Source of the DNA: Dipteronia dyeriana
Taxonomy: Eukaryota; Streptophyta; Magnoliopsida; Sapindales; Sapindaceae
Direction of reading: 5' to 3'
Assembly (NCBI GenBank): GCA_032871835.1
Contig: CM065295.1
Span: 43,894,360 to 43,958,359 of the forward strand
Length of the DNA: 64,000 bases
Below, piece by piece: positions 20,972 through 33,689 of the stretch. A program made the translations under genes and the position numbers. Positions within the stretch are counted from its first letter, which is position 1; each line of letters opens with the position of its first letter. Under the pieces are notes generated by a model. It searched no databases and was not told where the DNA came from. It saw nothing but the letters and a program-made list of their open reading frames with translations.

Positions 20972-23024
20972 ATAGGTTTACAAGATGATGTAATGGCAGA
21001 AGGAGACTCAAATACTATGCTGCCATTACTTTGTGGTACTAACTATGGGTATTGAAAGTTGAGGATGAAAGCCTACATCCGCTTTATTGATGAAAAGACT
21101 TAGATGGTAGTGGAAGAAAGTTATAGTCCTCCTACCAAAGTTCAAGAGGATGGAACCATGATACTCAAGCCAAGGAGTGAATGGACAACAAATGAGTTTG
21201 AGGTTGCTAAATGGCACAATCGTGCTATGAATGCCATCTTTGGAGGAGTTTATGGGCATCAATTCCCCTATATTCAAAATCTTGAATCCATAAAGGAAGC
21301 TTGGGATACTCTCTAAGTTACCAATGAAGAAACCTTAGCGATGAAGAAATCGAGGCTTCAAATGTTGGCATCACAATTTGAAGGTTTAGGTATGAGTGAA
21401 GAAGAAAAGTTTGAAGACTTCCAATTTCGGTTTCTTAGCATAGCTAACCAATGTCAAGCACTTGGGTACCTATCTCAAAAGAGCGTTTAAATTGGAAAAC
21501 TCTTAGGTCTCTTCCTTAGAGATTCAAATCAAAGATGACAGCCATTGAGGAAAGCAAGGATGTGGATAGTATGAATATCGATGAGTTGCTTGAGTCTCTC
21601 CAAACTCATGAGATGTGCTTGAAGCCAAAGGTTAAAAGTAAAGAAATCACTGTCAATACAATTAAGAAGGAGAGTGATGATGAAAATGAAGAGATGACAC
21701 TTTTGGTTAAAAGGTTCAAGAAGTTTCTAAAGAAGAATGTCAAGCCTAGAGGCAAGTCTTCTAAGGAAAAAGGTGTCAAGAGAACATCATCTCCAAGGAT
21801 TGAGAAGAATAGTCAAGCCATGAACAAGAAAGAGGTTCAATGATATAATTGTCATGGTTTTGTTCACTTTGCTAGTGAGGGTACCAAGAAGCCATCTAAG
21901 AAAGACAAGAAAGGCAAAGTATTGGCGTCTACTTGGAGTGATGATAACTCTAGTGGCAATGAGAGCTCTAGTAGTGAGTCTTCAAGTGATAAAGAGTTGG
22001 TGAGCAACTTTTTAGCTCTAACGGCTTCTCATTCTCCACTAGATGTTGATGGTACAATATCTTTGAACAAGAACTTTGATGCAAATCATCGTGGAAGCTC
22101 TAGTTCCTTTCCTACTAATCTTGAGTTGTTGAAAAAGATAGAAAAGCTTGAAGAAGCTAGAAATAATGCTCAAAGAGAAGTAGTTGAGAAGGATGATTTG
22201 ATCAAGAAGCAACTAGATGAGTTTGTGGTTGTTACTCATAGACTTCTTGGTGAGAAATGTGATATTATAAAGTAGTTTAGAGAACTTGAAAAGATAAACC
22301 TTGAGAAGGATAATGTTATATCTTCTTTGAAGAATGGAGAACAAGAATTGACGGAAGAGATAGATACAGCTAAGAATGCTATCAAGGACTTAGTGAATGA
22401 TTCGGTTAGTGTGTCTAGTGTTAGGAATCTTGTTAGCTCTCATAGTGGTGAAGACGACTTGGTAGTTGAAGAGGAGCTCTTGGAAGCATCACTTCCTACA
22501 CACTTTGATGAAGTTATGATTGACAAGAAACCATACAAGAAGAGAAGATCAAAAGCCAAGAAGAAGTTGGCAAACAAGGTATCTTTACAAAATCCTAGTA
22601 AAGCTAGTTCAACTATAAAAAGTACAATCTCATCTTTTATTCCAATTTGCCATCATTGCAACACAATAGGTCACATTAAGCCTAGGTCTTATAAAAATTT
22701 TGAAAAATGCAAATTAGGAAATGAATCTAGGATAAGGAGATTAAACTTCAACTTGAACATGCTAAGACCTTGAAAGTTGAGAAACATGATAATTTTTCTA
22801 AGCATGAGAAGAAGTTATGGAGTAGAAAGAATACTAATCTTGTTCAACTTGGCAAATCTCGTGTTGAAAATTTTAAGGAAGAGTGTGTTAATGATATTCT
22901 TGTTAATCAAGTAATTGAAGGTCTTTACTCTAGATTTAACATTGTTGTCAAGGAAAATATTAGAAATGTTTATGTAGGTAAACCCAAGAACAAGTGGTTC
23001 AAGGGTGAGTGCTCTTATCACTAA
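20972..23024 (+). pseudogene. gag: gag of copia C (broken)
   Basis: The position of B's ATG reads ATA here; the next in-frame ATG is at 20993. Parts in order: DUF4219/UBN2-like N-terminus (ILKPRSEWTTNEFEVAKWHN, FGGVYGHQFPYIQNLESI), capsid helices (LASQFEGLGMSEEEKFEDF) and a Lys-rich stretch. The first knuckle is degraded (a stop then YNCHGFVHFASEG at 21841-21882). A Ser-rich segment, a coiled coil (LELLKKIEKLEEARNNAQ) and a basic stretch precede the second knuckle CHHCNTIGHIKPRS at about 22650, with its last Cys changed. A further ~110 residues end in KPKNKWFKGECSYH at 23024. Two Trp codons of B are stops here (TGA near 21054, TAG near 21101). Other stops are near 21314, 21519, 21841 and 22273, with frameshifts near 21465 and 22730. 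Confidence 0.85.
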
Positions 23025-24716
23025 TATAAAAAGCATATGTGAGATAGCTTTGAGGCTATATATCAATTGTGTTGAGAATTCTTGCTTGCTAGCTTTGAAT
23101 TCTCCATGTATTGATATGAACTTGGTTATCTCACATCATGTTTGTTATGGTGGTCAAAATTTGTTGATTAACTTTGAAGGAGTTCTTTTGTTATATGTGT
23201 TGATTGAGTTGAGATATTTTGCTTTTTATACTCTTGTTGTGAAACATCGTCAACTTCGTGTCATGAGGGCATTCAATGCAAGAGTGCTCATAAAAAGGGC
23301 GAAAGTATGATATTTGGTGAATATAATGTGCAAAAAGGTATCTCTATACTCTAATGCATGTTCTCTTAGATATTCATCTTTTGACTCAATTTTTGTTACA
23401 GGTTTCATAGCATCTCATATTAGAGAATTTTGTATAGCATACATATGGTTCTCATTGACATTTACTATTTTAGGATCTAATAGTGATATTGTTCACATTG
23501 ATCTTAGCTTTGATGATTGTTTGTGCATGGTATATTGAGTGGCATTACTTTTGAAAGTATGAGCTTCATATTTTTTAAAAGCTACTCATTAGAGAAGTAA
23601 TGATCTTGAATAAGTCTCTACTTATTGCTCTTAGATCATGTGCTTATGAGCCATAAAATCTTGGTTTTCTAAAATTGCACCTTGCTTCTATTATATGTTT
23701 TGCTAGTAGGTTGAGTTTACTAATATGTAAACATTGGATACACCTTGAAGTTTTTGTGCTTAAGTACATTTAAATGACATATGGTTAGTATCCATTTTGC
23801 TTCGGTAATTACATAGAACTCAACGACCACTTTCATAAAAAAGGCTACACACATTGGTTGTGAAAGCTACCCAGTGTTGGAAAGAACTACATCATTGTGA
23901 TGAGAGAAAGCCGTCATTAAGAGAATTTTGTTTATGTAAAAAAAAAATGGAAAAATCAAAGAATTGTTGAAAGGAATTAATAAAAAAAAAAACTTTGATT
24001 CAAAGCCTAAAAAGAAAAGGAGGAAGGCTTAAAAAGGAGTTTAGTAGAAAATCAAATGAGCTCGGATTGAAAAACAGAAATGGAATAATGAACCACATGC
24101 ACACACACGCTCATATGTTGAAATCTATTCTCTTAATAGCAACAATTTCGGATAATAATCGGTTTGACTTTTTATGGAAAAAGCTTAAGATGAATAGTTA
24201 TTGGAAATTGTTTGCATGTTGATTATCAAAATACTTCTTGATATATATTTGAAGCATATTTCTCTCACACACACTTTGTTTATGAGTATGATGATATCTT
24301 TGCAATTGTTGAAGAATTATGAGAAAACTTGAAAAATCGTTGTGTATCTCTCTTAGCATATGAAGCTTATTTTGTTGATATTTCTTCAAATTGCTTGAAT
24401 GTTTGATTGTGTGAACATCTTTGTGAACTCTATGCTATCATTGATTTTAGTTATAGCATTTATCAAGGGAGAGCATTGTATGCTAGACATTGTTCTCTTT
24501 TATGATATGTTCACATGCTTCATTTTGTTACATGTTGGCATATTTTGACTCAATGATACTTGTAAGATATTACTTACTATCTTTGTCTTGCATGATGATT
24601 CATTCTTAAGTCATATGTCTTTGTGTTTATATATTTGTGACTAATATCCTTGTTTTATGTTTCACTCACTTTTGTATGTATATAGCATCTTATTTCACAA
24701 GAACAAATGGGAAGAA
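23025..24716 (+). other. Non-coding internal region of copia C
   Basis: No conserved ORF is found; short frames such as 23005-23310 have no recognisable domain. From about 23500 to 24250 the sequence matches, in reverse, the 3' internal region of copia E (about 29240-29980). Shared blocks are GAACTCAACGA followed by a CATA..AGGCTACACAC block, and GATTCAAAGCCTAAAAA. The 23025-23500 part also begins in copia B (2665-2795). It sits where pol would be in an autonomous element. Confidence 0.6.
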
Positions 24717-25745
24717 ATAAAGTTATCGGAAGTGGAAATCATTCAAATCCCATTGTGAAAGCCAAGTCTACCTCAAAGGGATCCAGAGCTTAAAGGTCAA
24801 AGGATTTAGGGATTTTTGGAACTAAGAAGATATTTCAAGAGAGAGGCATTGACTTAGGTAAATGTAAAGATTCTTATGTTCTTAAATACATTAAGGATAA
24901 GAATTTGGAATCTTGGGTGAGCATGCTAGGAATAGTGAATGATACTCTTGTTAGTGAGTTTTATCATGAATATAGAGAGAGTGTCACCTTATTGGATGCT
25001 TTGATGGAGATTCGGGTGTTGTGTTTAGAGTTAACTTGGAAAACATTAACAAGTTTCTTGGGCTATCTAGTGATATTGATTCAAACTTTCTAGATGTTGA
25101 TATCATTGAGAATCTTAATATCATGGTGAGTGGAAAGGTAGAGCATATATTAGTCAACATGAGTTAACTAAGGCAAGTACATTTTGGCATCTTTTTATTT
25201 GCACCAATATTATTGGATCTTTGAATTCAACCGAGTTGAATAAAGACAATATCAAAATAGTATATTCCTTGGTGACTAATCAACCTATAAACATTGGGGA
25301 TTTGCTTATGTTTTACTTAGATAATGCGGCTTTCTCAACTAGAGGAGATAAGAAGCTTGCATTACCGGGGTTTATAACTTCTTTGTGTTTAGCACGTGGT
25401 GTTAAAAGTAGTGGAGATGATGTGTTGGTACAACTCTTGGAAAAATATAGTGATAAACGTGTGTCATACATGTCATATAAGGATAAGGGTAAGACATGTG
25501 ATAGTTTTGGACTATTTAGTAGTTCACAAGTTGATTGTCAAGAGACTAGCATAAACATTCTTCCGGATTAGGCTTTACATTTGAAGAAGAAGGTTGATGA
25601 GCTTAGTGCTATAGTTGAAAAACAAGATGTTAGAATAAAGAGTTGGAGGAGTGTATTGCATCAAGTTCAAGACCACCTCTCAAGCAATATGTTAAGTCAA
25701 CTACACGCACATCTTTCTTTGGTGGATCTAGTAGCTAGTATTTGA
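24717..25745 (+). pseudogene. Second ORF of copia C, 'putative plant transposon protein'-like
   Basis: The ATG at 24717 starts MGRNKVIGSGNH. After a stop (near 24791) the frame continues with GTKKIFQERGIDLGKCKD and WVSMLGIVNDTLVSEFYHEY. One frame shift on, VFRVNLENINKFLGL and DVDIIENLN follow. ORF 25221-25571 continues with NIGDLLMFYLDNAAF and LALPGFITSLCLARGV. After one stop, a coiled C-terminus (LHLKKKVDELSAIVEKQDVR) runs to 25745. The order 'R-V-x-I-N-x-F-L-G-L', a Trp/Phe block and 'L-P-x-F-I-T-x-L-C' fits the plant family Pfam PF20167 as I know it, whose function is unknown. Its place 3' of gag is where SIRE-type elements carry an env-like ORF, but I see no signal peptide or membrane segment. 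Confidence 0.6.
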
Positions 25746-26194
25746 GTCTCATGGTATTTTCTTACCTTTTGTCATCATTTCATGTCAAAAAGGGGGAGAA
25801 AGAGTTGTTAAGAGTTGCTAGTTACTTAGTTTCCTTTTTATGTTGTTTTTGTGAACTCTTGAATTTTTCAATGGCATGTAATAATTAGTCTTAAGATTTG
25901 GTTAAGAATTCTTGTATTTGGCATGTATTGAGGGGGAGATACATGTATTTGTGGACTTAATTGTATATTCTTATCCATATTATATTTTGCCATTTGTTGT
26001 CTTTCTCTTGTATATGCATTGTGCTTTGAGATGATTTGTAGGTTGCTTCAAGAGAAGATCAAGATGAAGTTCAAGAGTTGGTGAAGATTAGTTATAGGAA
26101 TCTTACTTATTGTAATGTGAGGGAGTGATTTTGTGACCTACCTTCAATTTTTTATTTGTAGTAAATGTATAGGTGTTTTGACATGGAATTTGCC

Positions 26195-26206
26195 AAAGGG
26201 GGAGAT
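26195..26206 (+). other. Polypurine tract of copia C
   Basis: AAAGGGGGAGAT sits directly before the 3' LTR and primes plus-strand DNA. Further tracts, AAAAAGGGGGAGAAAG at 25787-25802 and GAGGGGGAGATA near 25930, occur upstream. Confidence 0.85.
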
Positions 26207-26283
26207 TGTTAGGTTTTAGTTTGTGTTAGCATTAATTCCATATCAAAATGATGTTAATTTGTAATGATTTAGTTGTTTAAATT
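26207..26283 (+). repeat. 3' LTR of copia C, first 77 bp
   Basis: It starts TGTTAGG and is interrupted by copia E. The last five bases, AAATT, are one copy of E's target duplication. Confidence 0.9.
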
Positions 26284-28476
26284 TGAAATTCCCTTTATCT
26301 TTATAGTGTGAATATACCTAGAGGGGGGTGAATAGGTATATGCTCCAATTTTTATCTTCTTTTTAAAACAATGCAATTCTAAATGCTTAATGAAAATTGC
26401 AAACAAAGACACACGATATTTATGTGGTAAAATCTCCAAAGAGGGAATATCCACGGGTTGATTCCATAACCACTGGCAAAAGCAAATCCACTATTTCAAA
26501 TAGAGTTACACTCTCAAGCAATCACATATGCTCTACAAGCAGTCACTCTCACTCTATCTTGAACCAAGTGATATACTAAGCCGACTTCCTATCCAAGACC
26601 CCCTGTCTCTAGGAAAATTTTCATGCTAACCTATCTGAATCCTCCCGACCCTAGGCAAGACTTCTTGCTTGACTATCATAGGCTTCACACCTCTAGCCAA
26701 GACTTCATTGCTTGACAATCCGAGGCTTCACACCTCTTGCCAAGACTTCCTTGCTCAACAATTCGAGGTTTCACACCTCTTGTCAAGACTTCGTCTTGCT
26801 TAAGACTTACAATTGCTCAAATCAAAGAATCACTCTAAGATATGAGACTTTCAACCTCTTCACAAGCCATCTAAGTGATCATGAATGCAAAACGCAAACA
26901 AGCACTCAACATAGAAAATGATGATCAACAAATTCTATGGACATGCAAATAGATAGCTAGATTATGCTTTCAAAGATCAATCACAAATGCATCTAGACAA
27001 CCTAAGCATGTTATCAACTAAGAACATAGATATGAAAATATGGACACCAATTGAAACAAAACCTAGTTCTTAGAAAAATGAAATTAGATCTAGAAACAAT
27101 CAATCAAGCATAAGAACAAAGAATTTCTAGAAACAATTTCATGTTTATCAAGTTTAGCACGAATCATTCAATATATCACAAATCTAGCTAAACTTGAAAA
27201 TCAAATCAACAAACCACAAAATGATATCAAAATCATCCTAGTCATGCTTCTTAATCAAATAACATCAATCAATAAGAAGATCTAAGAAGAAAACTAAGAA
27301 GAAGATGATTTTACCAACAAGGATGCAATCAGGAACTGAAGATCAGATCACAACGAAACATGTAGACATCCTTTGGTTCTAGAAATGCTTGGGGTTTGTA
27401 GAAATCTTCAAGACACTCGAAATCGGTTTTTGAATCAAGTGATTCGGAGTAGAAATGAAGAAGTTATCACAAAAACAAAAATCAAAATGTTGAGAGAAAA
27501 ATTCTGCACTCGTTCTTCAATTTCTCAACTTGTTTTTATCTTATGAAATGAGAGGGAATGAGAGGTTTTAAAGAGTGAAAAGACCAAATGACCAAAAAAC
27601 CCTTCTTCCTTAGTGTCTTCCCAAGATGGCACGTGGGCATCTCTTGGCAGAACACTCTTGGGGCCGAGATGGCCACACGCCATCTCGGGTTGGCGCATGG
27701 TGATGGCTTAAGCCATCGCACCTCACCCCTTGCGCTCTCCTCGCGTTCTTCGACCGTTCTTTAGCCTCCAAACTTCGAATTTGAATCCGTTTGAAGATTA
27801 CAAGCCTGGACTCCCTCACGGACATGGATATATAAGATACTTAACCCAGAAAAAAATAATTCTACTCGATATATGAAGACGAAGACAATGTATGAAACAT
27901 GAGTTGAAAGTGTAGTATCTTTTGACTTAGAACTTGAAATCAATAGATTGAGTAACCGAAATGACCGGAACTCAATCATGAACAATAAAAGAATAAAATC
28001 AAGTTCAAGATCCATGTTATACAAACATATAAACAAACAAACACATTTCACACAAGAATGTAAACTACATAGAGATAGTCTCCAATCATGCATTTTCCAA
28101 AACATGTTACTTTCATACCAATGCATGAGCATTCAACTTCAAGTGTGTGAATCTGTTATACCAAATGATGCGCTACGATGCAGGGACACAAATATATGAA
28201 TTGTGTGTGTGTGCACAAACAATGATGCACAACAAAATAGGGACACATATGAATGAATTGTGTGTGTGTGCGCCTACGCCTTGCAAGAGAAAGAAGGATC
28301 TCGATACCTTAACATCCAAGAATAGTACCAATCCCCTTGAAGACGAACTTTGTATCATGAGAAGTTGCTTTTATTCCTTGAAGCTCTTATCATCACGAAC
28401 CACTTAAGCAACTAAGCATTACAAAGAAATGAAGTTTTGTTATGGAATCAAGCCAACACAAATCTAGAACCTAAAA
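26284..28476 (-). repeat. 3' LTR of copia E (2.19 kb)
   Basis: Reading minus, the 5' terminus is TTTTAGG (28476; TG changed to TT) and the 3' terminus is GGAATTTCA. The U3 half is clearly related to the LTRs of A/B/C. R/U5 differs except for the 43-bp array (about 26650-26800) and the GTGAATAGG block. Dyads are at 27620-27647 and 27663-27689. Confidence 0.9.
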
Positions 28477-29977
28477 ATCTCCCCCTTTTTCCATTCCATA
28501 ACAAAACCTCTATCTCACTATACAAAGATCTCTCATAATCAATGTTGATTGCATTCTCACATCCTCACATTACAAAGAGATATTCCTAGACTAAAATGTT
28601 TTCATGAGTCTTCATCAATATCTTCACACATTCAAAGCACCTGTGAGACAAGAACAACCAAAAGATATCTTCTACAAAGAAGATAGGTGAGATAAACAAA
28701 CAATATACAAATACCAAACAAAAGATCCCTTAACACTTATTATCTCATGCAAACACAAGAATTCCCCCCCCCCCCCCTTACTTTCTCCCTCTTAAGCCAA
28801 AATTTCTCCCCCTTAATGGAATGTCTCCCCTTTATATCAAAAGCAGGTAACATGGTGAGGAAACACTTTCTCCCCCTTTTTGACAAGGAATAGACAAAAA
28901 CATATTACACAACCTAGAGAGAGATAAATGTCAAATGAAAATACCTACAAGGGTATAAGGGATGCATGATAGAATCATGAGATAGTGAGCAAACAAGTTG
29001 TATAGAGATTTAAGTTTAACAAACTAAGCTCCCCCTTAACATATGCTCCACATGTTAATAAGCAAGTGAACTTGTTCACAAGGGAATCACACAATCACAC
29101 ATTTTAAGCAATAAAAGATAGTAAACCATTATTGTCCAAAATTAATAAGAGAATCATAGATTTTCATTACTCTTTCAAAGATAATCTCTCATTGCTAATG
29201 AATCAAGCACATTAAGCAAAAATGTGTGTGTGAAAATGCTTCAAGCATATATAAAAGGGGTTATTGTGATATCAACATGCAAACTATTTCAACACCTATC
29301 CATCTAAAGCTTTTCCAATCAAGGTCAAACCGATTATAATTCGTTTTTTTGCTTTAAAGAGAATAGATTTCAATATATGAGTGTGTGTGTGCATGTGGCT
29401 CGTCATTCCATTTCTGTTTTTCAACCCGAGCAATCACAATTTTCAACTATACTCCATTTTAAGCCTTCCTCCATTTATTTTTAGGCTTTGAATCAAAGAT
29501 TTTTTTTAAATTGATTTTTTTTAATTGATCTTTTTTCAACACTTCTTTGATTTTTTCAAACATAAACATATACTCTTCATGACGGCTTTCAATCGTCACA
29601 ATGGTGTAGCCCTTTTCTACATTAGGCGGCTTCATAACCAAGGTGTGTAGCCCTTTCTATGAAGGTGCTCGTTGAGTTCTATGTAGAAGCCGAAGCAAAA
29701 TGGAACTAATCATTGGTCATCTATCATGTACTAGACAATGAACTTCAAGATGCATCCATAATCTATATGCTTTCAAACTCAACTACTCAACCTTAAACAT
29801 ATAAGAGAAGCATTGGTGCACTTTGAAAAAACAAGATTTACAAAGACTTAAGTGCATGATCTAGAAGCAGTAAAAGCTATTTTATCAAGATCATTACTTC
29901 TCATATGAGTAGCTCTCAAAGAAATAGATATACAATATAGTTTTGCTTATCAAGCCACTCATAACCACACATAAGCA
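28477..29977 (-). other. 3' internal region of copia E with several purine tracts
   Basis: No ORF with a known domain is present; the frame 29641-29459 is short. The part 29240-29977 matches the copia C region 23500-24250. Nearer the LTR the minus strand carries the PPT (28477-28490, AAAAAGGGGGAGAT) and five further G-rich purine tracts at about 28764-28795, 28805-28814, 28823-28832, 28869-28881 and 29028-29037. The second ORF of copia C is absent. Confidence 0.65.
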
Positions 29978-30383
29978 TTAATCAACACAAATCATGCCAA
30001 TGGATCTTCTAAGAGATACAAATCTCTCTTTGTCCAAGGGCTTTGTGAACAAGTCCGCAAGTTGATTCTTAGTAGGCATATGTTCAAGAGTTACTATTGA
30101 ATGTTCAACAAGTTCTCTAATGAAATGATGCCTAATGTCTATATGCTCTGTGCGTGAGTGTTGAACCTGATTTTTAGAGATGTTAATGGCACTCATATTA
30201 TAACAATAGAGAGTGTTTTACCTTGATTTATCTCATAATCCTTGAGAATTTGTTTCATCCATAGAATTTATGTGCAAGCACTTCCGACCGTCATGTACTT
30301 GGCTTCGGATGATGAAAGAGAGAAGGAATTTTGTTTCTTGCTTAGCCAAGCAATCAAATTATTCCCCAAGTAAAAGCAACCGC
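29978..30383 (-). pseudogene. pol: RNase H end of copia E pol
   Basis: The terminal frame 30196-29978 reads INISKNQVQHSRTEHIDIRH, then HFIRELV and MPTKNQLADLFTKPLD, the typical end of copia RNase H. The part between 30196 and 30383 needs a frameshift to connect and includes the Asp/Glu region. RNase H removes the RNA template during reverse transcription. Confidence 0.8.
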
Positions 30384-31292
30384 CTATGTGCTTTTATGAT
30401 CATCATTGTTTCCCGCCCAATCCGCATCACAATAGCCAACAAGAATATCATTAGTATCAAAGGAATAGAATAAACCAAGATTATGTGTTCCTTTTATATA
30501 CCTAATGATTCTTTTAACAGCTTTCAAGTGAGATTCTCTTGGATTAGCTTGAAACCTAGCACACAAACCTACACTAAAACAAATATCTGGCCTACTTGCC
30601 GTTAGGTAGAGAAGACTACCTATCATGCTCCTATAGAGACTTTGATCAACATTTTTTCCTTTTTCAACTTTGTCAAGTTTTAATGTTATACTCATAGGTG
30701 TTTCAAATTCTTTTCCACTTTCAAGGCCAAATTTCTTAACAAGATTTCTAGCATATTTAGATTGAGACAACATGATACCATTGCTAGATTGTTTCACTTG
30801 CATGCCTAGAAAGTAATTGAGTTCACCTACCATACTCATTTCAAATTATCTTGACATAACATTCACAAAATCATCAACCTTGGTTTTACATGTAGACCCA
30901 AACACTATATCATCAACATATATTTGTGCAACAAAAATGTCATTGTTATAATGCTTGACAAATAATGTTCTATCGATACCACCTCTCCTATATTGGTTGT
31001 CAATAAGATATTGAGTCAACCTATCATACCAAGCTCTAGGGGCTTGCTTAAGGCCATAAAGAGCCCTTTTCAACTTAAACACATGATTACGAGAGTGTGG
31101 GTCTACAAAACCCTTGGGTTGTTCAACATACACTTCTTCTTGAAGGTATCCATTGAGAAAAGCACTTTTGACATCCATTTGAAACAATTTGAATTTCTTA
31201 AGACAAGCAATGGACAACAAAAGTCTAATGGACTCAAGACGTGCAACGGGTGCAAAAGTCTCTTCAAAGTCTACACCCTCAGTTTGAGTGTA
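30384..31292 (-). pseudogene. pol: Reverse transcriptase of copia E pol
   Basis: ORF 31220-30846 has [40 protein letters not shown] and the intact catalytic box [12 protein letters not shown] 30839-30384 follows after one stop with ELNYFLGMQVKQ, SLYRSMIGSLLYLTASRPDI and the RNase H opening VGYCDADWAGN. One stop lies near 31293 (a TGA within the AQ..YTQ segment) and one near 30843, so few changes separate it from an open frame. Confidence 0.88.
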
Positions 31293-32429
31293 TCATTGAG
31301 CCACTAGTCTAGCTTTATTTCTCACTATCTTGCCACATTCATCGGTCTTATTCCTAAACACCCATTTTGTACCAATCACATTGATATCTTTTGGTCTAGG
31401 AACTACGGACCAAACTTCATTCCTCTCAAATTGATTTAACTCTTCTTGCATGGCATTAACCCAATATTCATCAATAATTGCTTTATTAATATTTTTTTGC
31501 TCAATTTGAGAAGTGTTGCAAGCATATGAAATTTGGTTAGCTAGTTGCCTTCTAGTTCTAACCCTTTCATTCAAATCACCTATGATGTCTTGTTGGTAAT
31601 GCATGTTCCTAAGTCTAGAATTAGAATTTTCAACATCTTGTTGGTCATCATTCAAACCATTTTCTAACTCTTGACTTTCTTCTCTAGCAACACTACCATT
31701 CTCATCATTATGACTAGACTCACTTTTATCACAACTAGTGACAACAATAGGTGCTTTAGTGTCATTCAACAAATGTTCCTTAGGTACATTGACACCATGA
31801 TTATCACACAAATCAAGCATGCTAAGATCACCTATTTTCACATTAATAAACTCCATAATAGTCTTAGTTTTCAAATTGAACACTCTATTTGAACGACTAT
31901 TATTAGCATACCCAAGAAAGAGACCAATATCACTTTTAGCATCAAACTTTCCTAAGTGATCTCTATCATTCAAAATAAAACACTTACTCCTAAAAGTATG
32001 GAAGTAACTCACATTGGGCTTATTACCCTTCCAAAGTTCATAGGAGGTTTGTTTTTTGTCGGATCTTCTAAAAACTCTATTAGTGACATAGCATACGGTA
32101 TTGACCGCTTCGGCCCAAAGATTTTTAGGGACTTTCTTGCTATTAAGCATGACCCTTGCCATCTCTTGCAAGACACGATTCTTCCTCTCAACAATACCAT
32201 TTTGTTGTGGAGTTCTAGGAGCCGAGAACTCATGAGAAATCCCATAATCATCACAAAACTCACTAAATCTAGCATTTTCAAATTCACTCCCATGATCACT
32301 TATAATGCGATATATTTTCTTGATTCGAAGACCTTTTTCTTTTTGAACTTGATTACAAAACTTCTTAAAGTAACCAAAAGTTTCGGTCTTGTCTGTAAGA
32401 AAATATACCCAAGCAAACGAGAGAAATCA
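31293..32429 (-). pseudogene. pol: Integrase C-terminal half and RT start of copia E
   Basis: ORF 32171-31293 (292 codons) starts within integrase at MARVMLNSKKVPKNLWAEAV, where the catalytic Glu lies just upstream in another frame (minus strand, about 32200). The chromodomain-like tail and linker (VSYFHTFRSKCFILNDRDHLGKFD) follow. It ends in the RT beginning WVNAMQEELNQFERNEVW and GTKWVFRNKTDECGKIVRNK. A frameshift near 32180 and a broken stretch at 32300-32429 separate it from the previous ORF. Confidence 0.82.
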
Positions 32430-33689
32430 TCAACACATACAAAAAATGTATTTCTTGCCATTTATGCTTTCGATTTGAATTGGTCCTATTAGGTCCATAT
32501 GCACAAGTTCTAAGGACTTCTTGGTAGCAAAATTAGTGTTCTTTTTATGAGACACTTTGGTTTGTTTACCCAATTGACATGGTTCACAAACACCATCAAG
32601 CTTCTTACCAAGACTAAGAAGACCACTAACAATGTCATATTTTTCAAGCTTCTTTAAATCTTTATAATTCATGTGGCCCAATCTTACATGCAATAATTCA
32701 AGCTTGTTGCACTCATGTGCCATATTACATATTAGTGGATCAACCTCTAAACAATAGCAATTGTCCGAAGACCTTTTGACTTTCAAAACAATTTTGCCCT
32801 TTTTATCAATTATCGTGCACACATCCTTGTTAAAGCTAACTTCTTTAAAAATTTCACACAAGTGAGTGATGCTTATAAGATTAGCTTGTAGACCATCTAC
32901 ATACAAGGTGTCACGAAGTTTAGGCAATCCGGGGATACAAATTGTTCCCTTGCCTAGAACTTGCTTTTTGGTACCATCACCAAATGTAACCCATCCACCA
33001 TCATTCATAACAAGATTCTTAAAGAATTCCTTGTTACCGGTCATATTCCTAGAGCAACCGCTATCTAGGTACCAACAATAGGATGAATTAGCTCTTAAAG
33101 CATATTGTGCAACCAAACATTGTGTTGTGTTCTTCTTAACCCAAACTTTCTTGACAAGTTTCTCATTTCTACTTTTATTAACATGCTTTGACTTGTTTTT
33201 AGGCACATTGACTCCATTAGTAACATTTACAAACAAATCAAACAAAGCATTATCAACGTTCCTATGCATAGTAGAATGAGGCACAACACAAGATTTAACA
33301 AACAAATCATCAACACATTTATTCTCAACATGCTTTTCAAAGGTCTTCTTTGGTCTAATTCTAGATCCATACATGGATGACTGCCTAGGACCATTCAAAG
33401 ACATATCATGCAAATCATTGGCAATTCTACATTTACGAATGTATTCATAACATCTAGGTCTTATGTTTCCTACCATGTTGCAATAATGACAAATAGGTAT
33501 GAATTTGAGAAGTTTACCATTTGCTTGACCATTCAACTCATTTTGCCTTCTCACATTTTTACCTCTTTGGCGTGCAACACTAGATGTCTTGCCTTTTGCA
33601 TTTGATGATGATGTAGCTTGTCTTTGGCAATGTCGAGTCTTTTCCTTGACTTTCATTGTTGATGTTGAGGCACCTCCGGTAGCATTCAT
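32430..33689 (-). pseudogene. pol: Gag knuckle, protease and integrase N-terminus of copia E
   Basis: The longest undisturbed frame of E (419 codons). In order: a knuckle CHYCNMVGNIRPRC (about residues 71-84) in which the expected His is Asn; a protease active site WYLDSGCSRNMTGN (about 206-219); the GAG-pre-integrase domain; and the integrase zinc site (LLHVRLGHMNYKDLKK, CEPCQLGK). The first integrase Asp is in HMDLIGP near the end. The frame breaks at 32430 just after. The Asn in the knuckle would weaken RNA binding. Confidence 0.88.

Noticed and set aside
23005..23538. Two adjacent ORFs (101 and 74 codons) in copia C where pol should be
   Set aside because: They have no RT, integrase or other retroelement motif. 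The composition is hydrophobic and AT-rich, as expected from non-coding sequence.
24717..25745. Calling the second ORF of copia C a true envelope gene
   Set aside because: No signal peptide, transmembrane segment or fusion-peptide-like stretch is visible. Only its position resembles the env-like ORF of SIRE elements.
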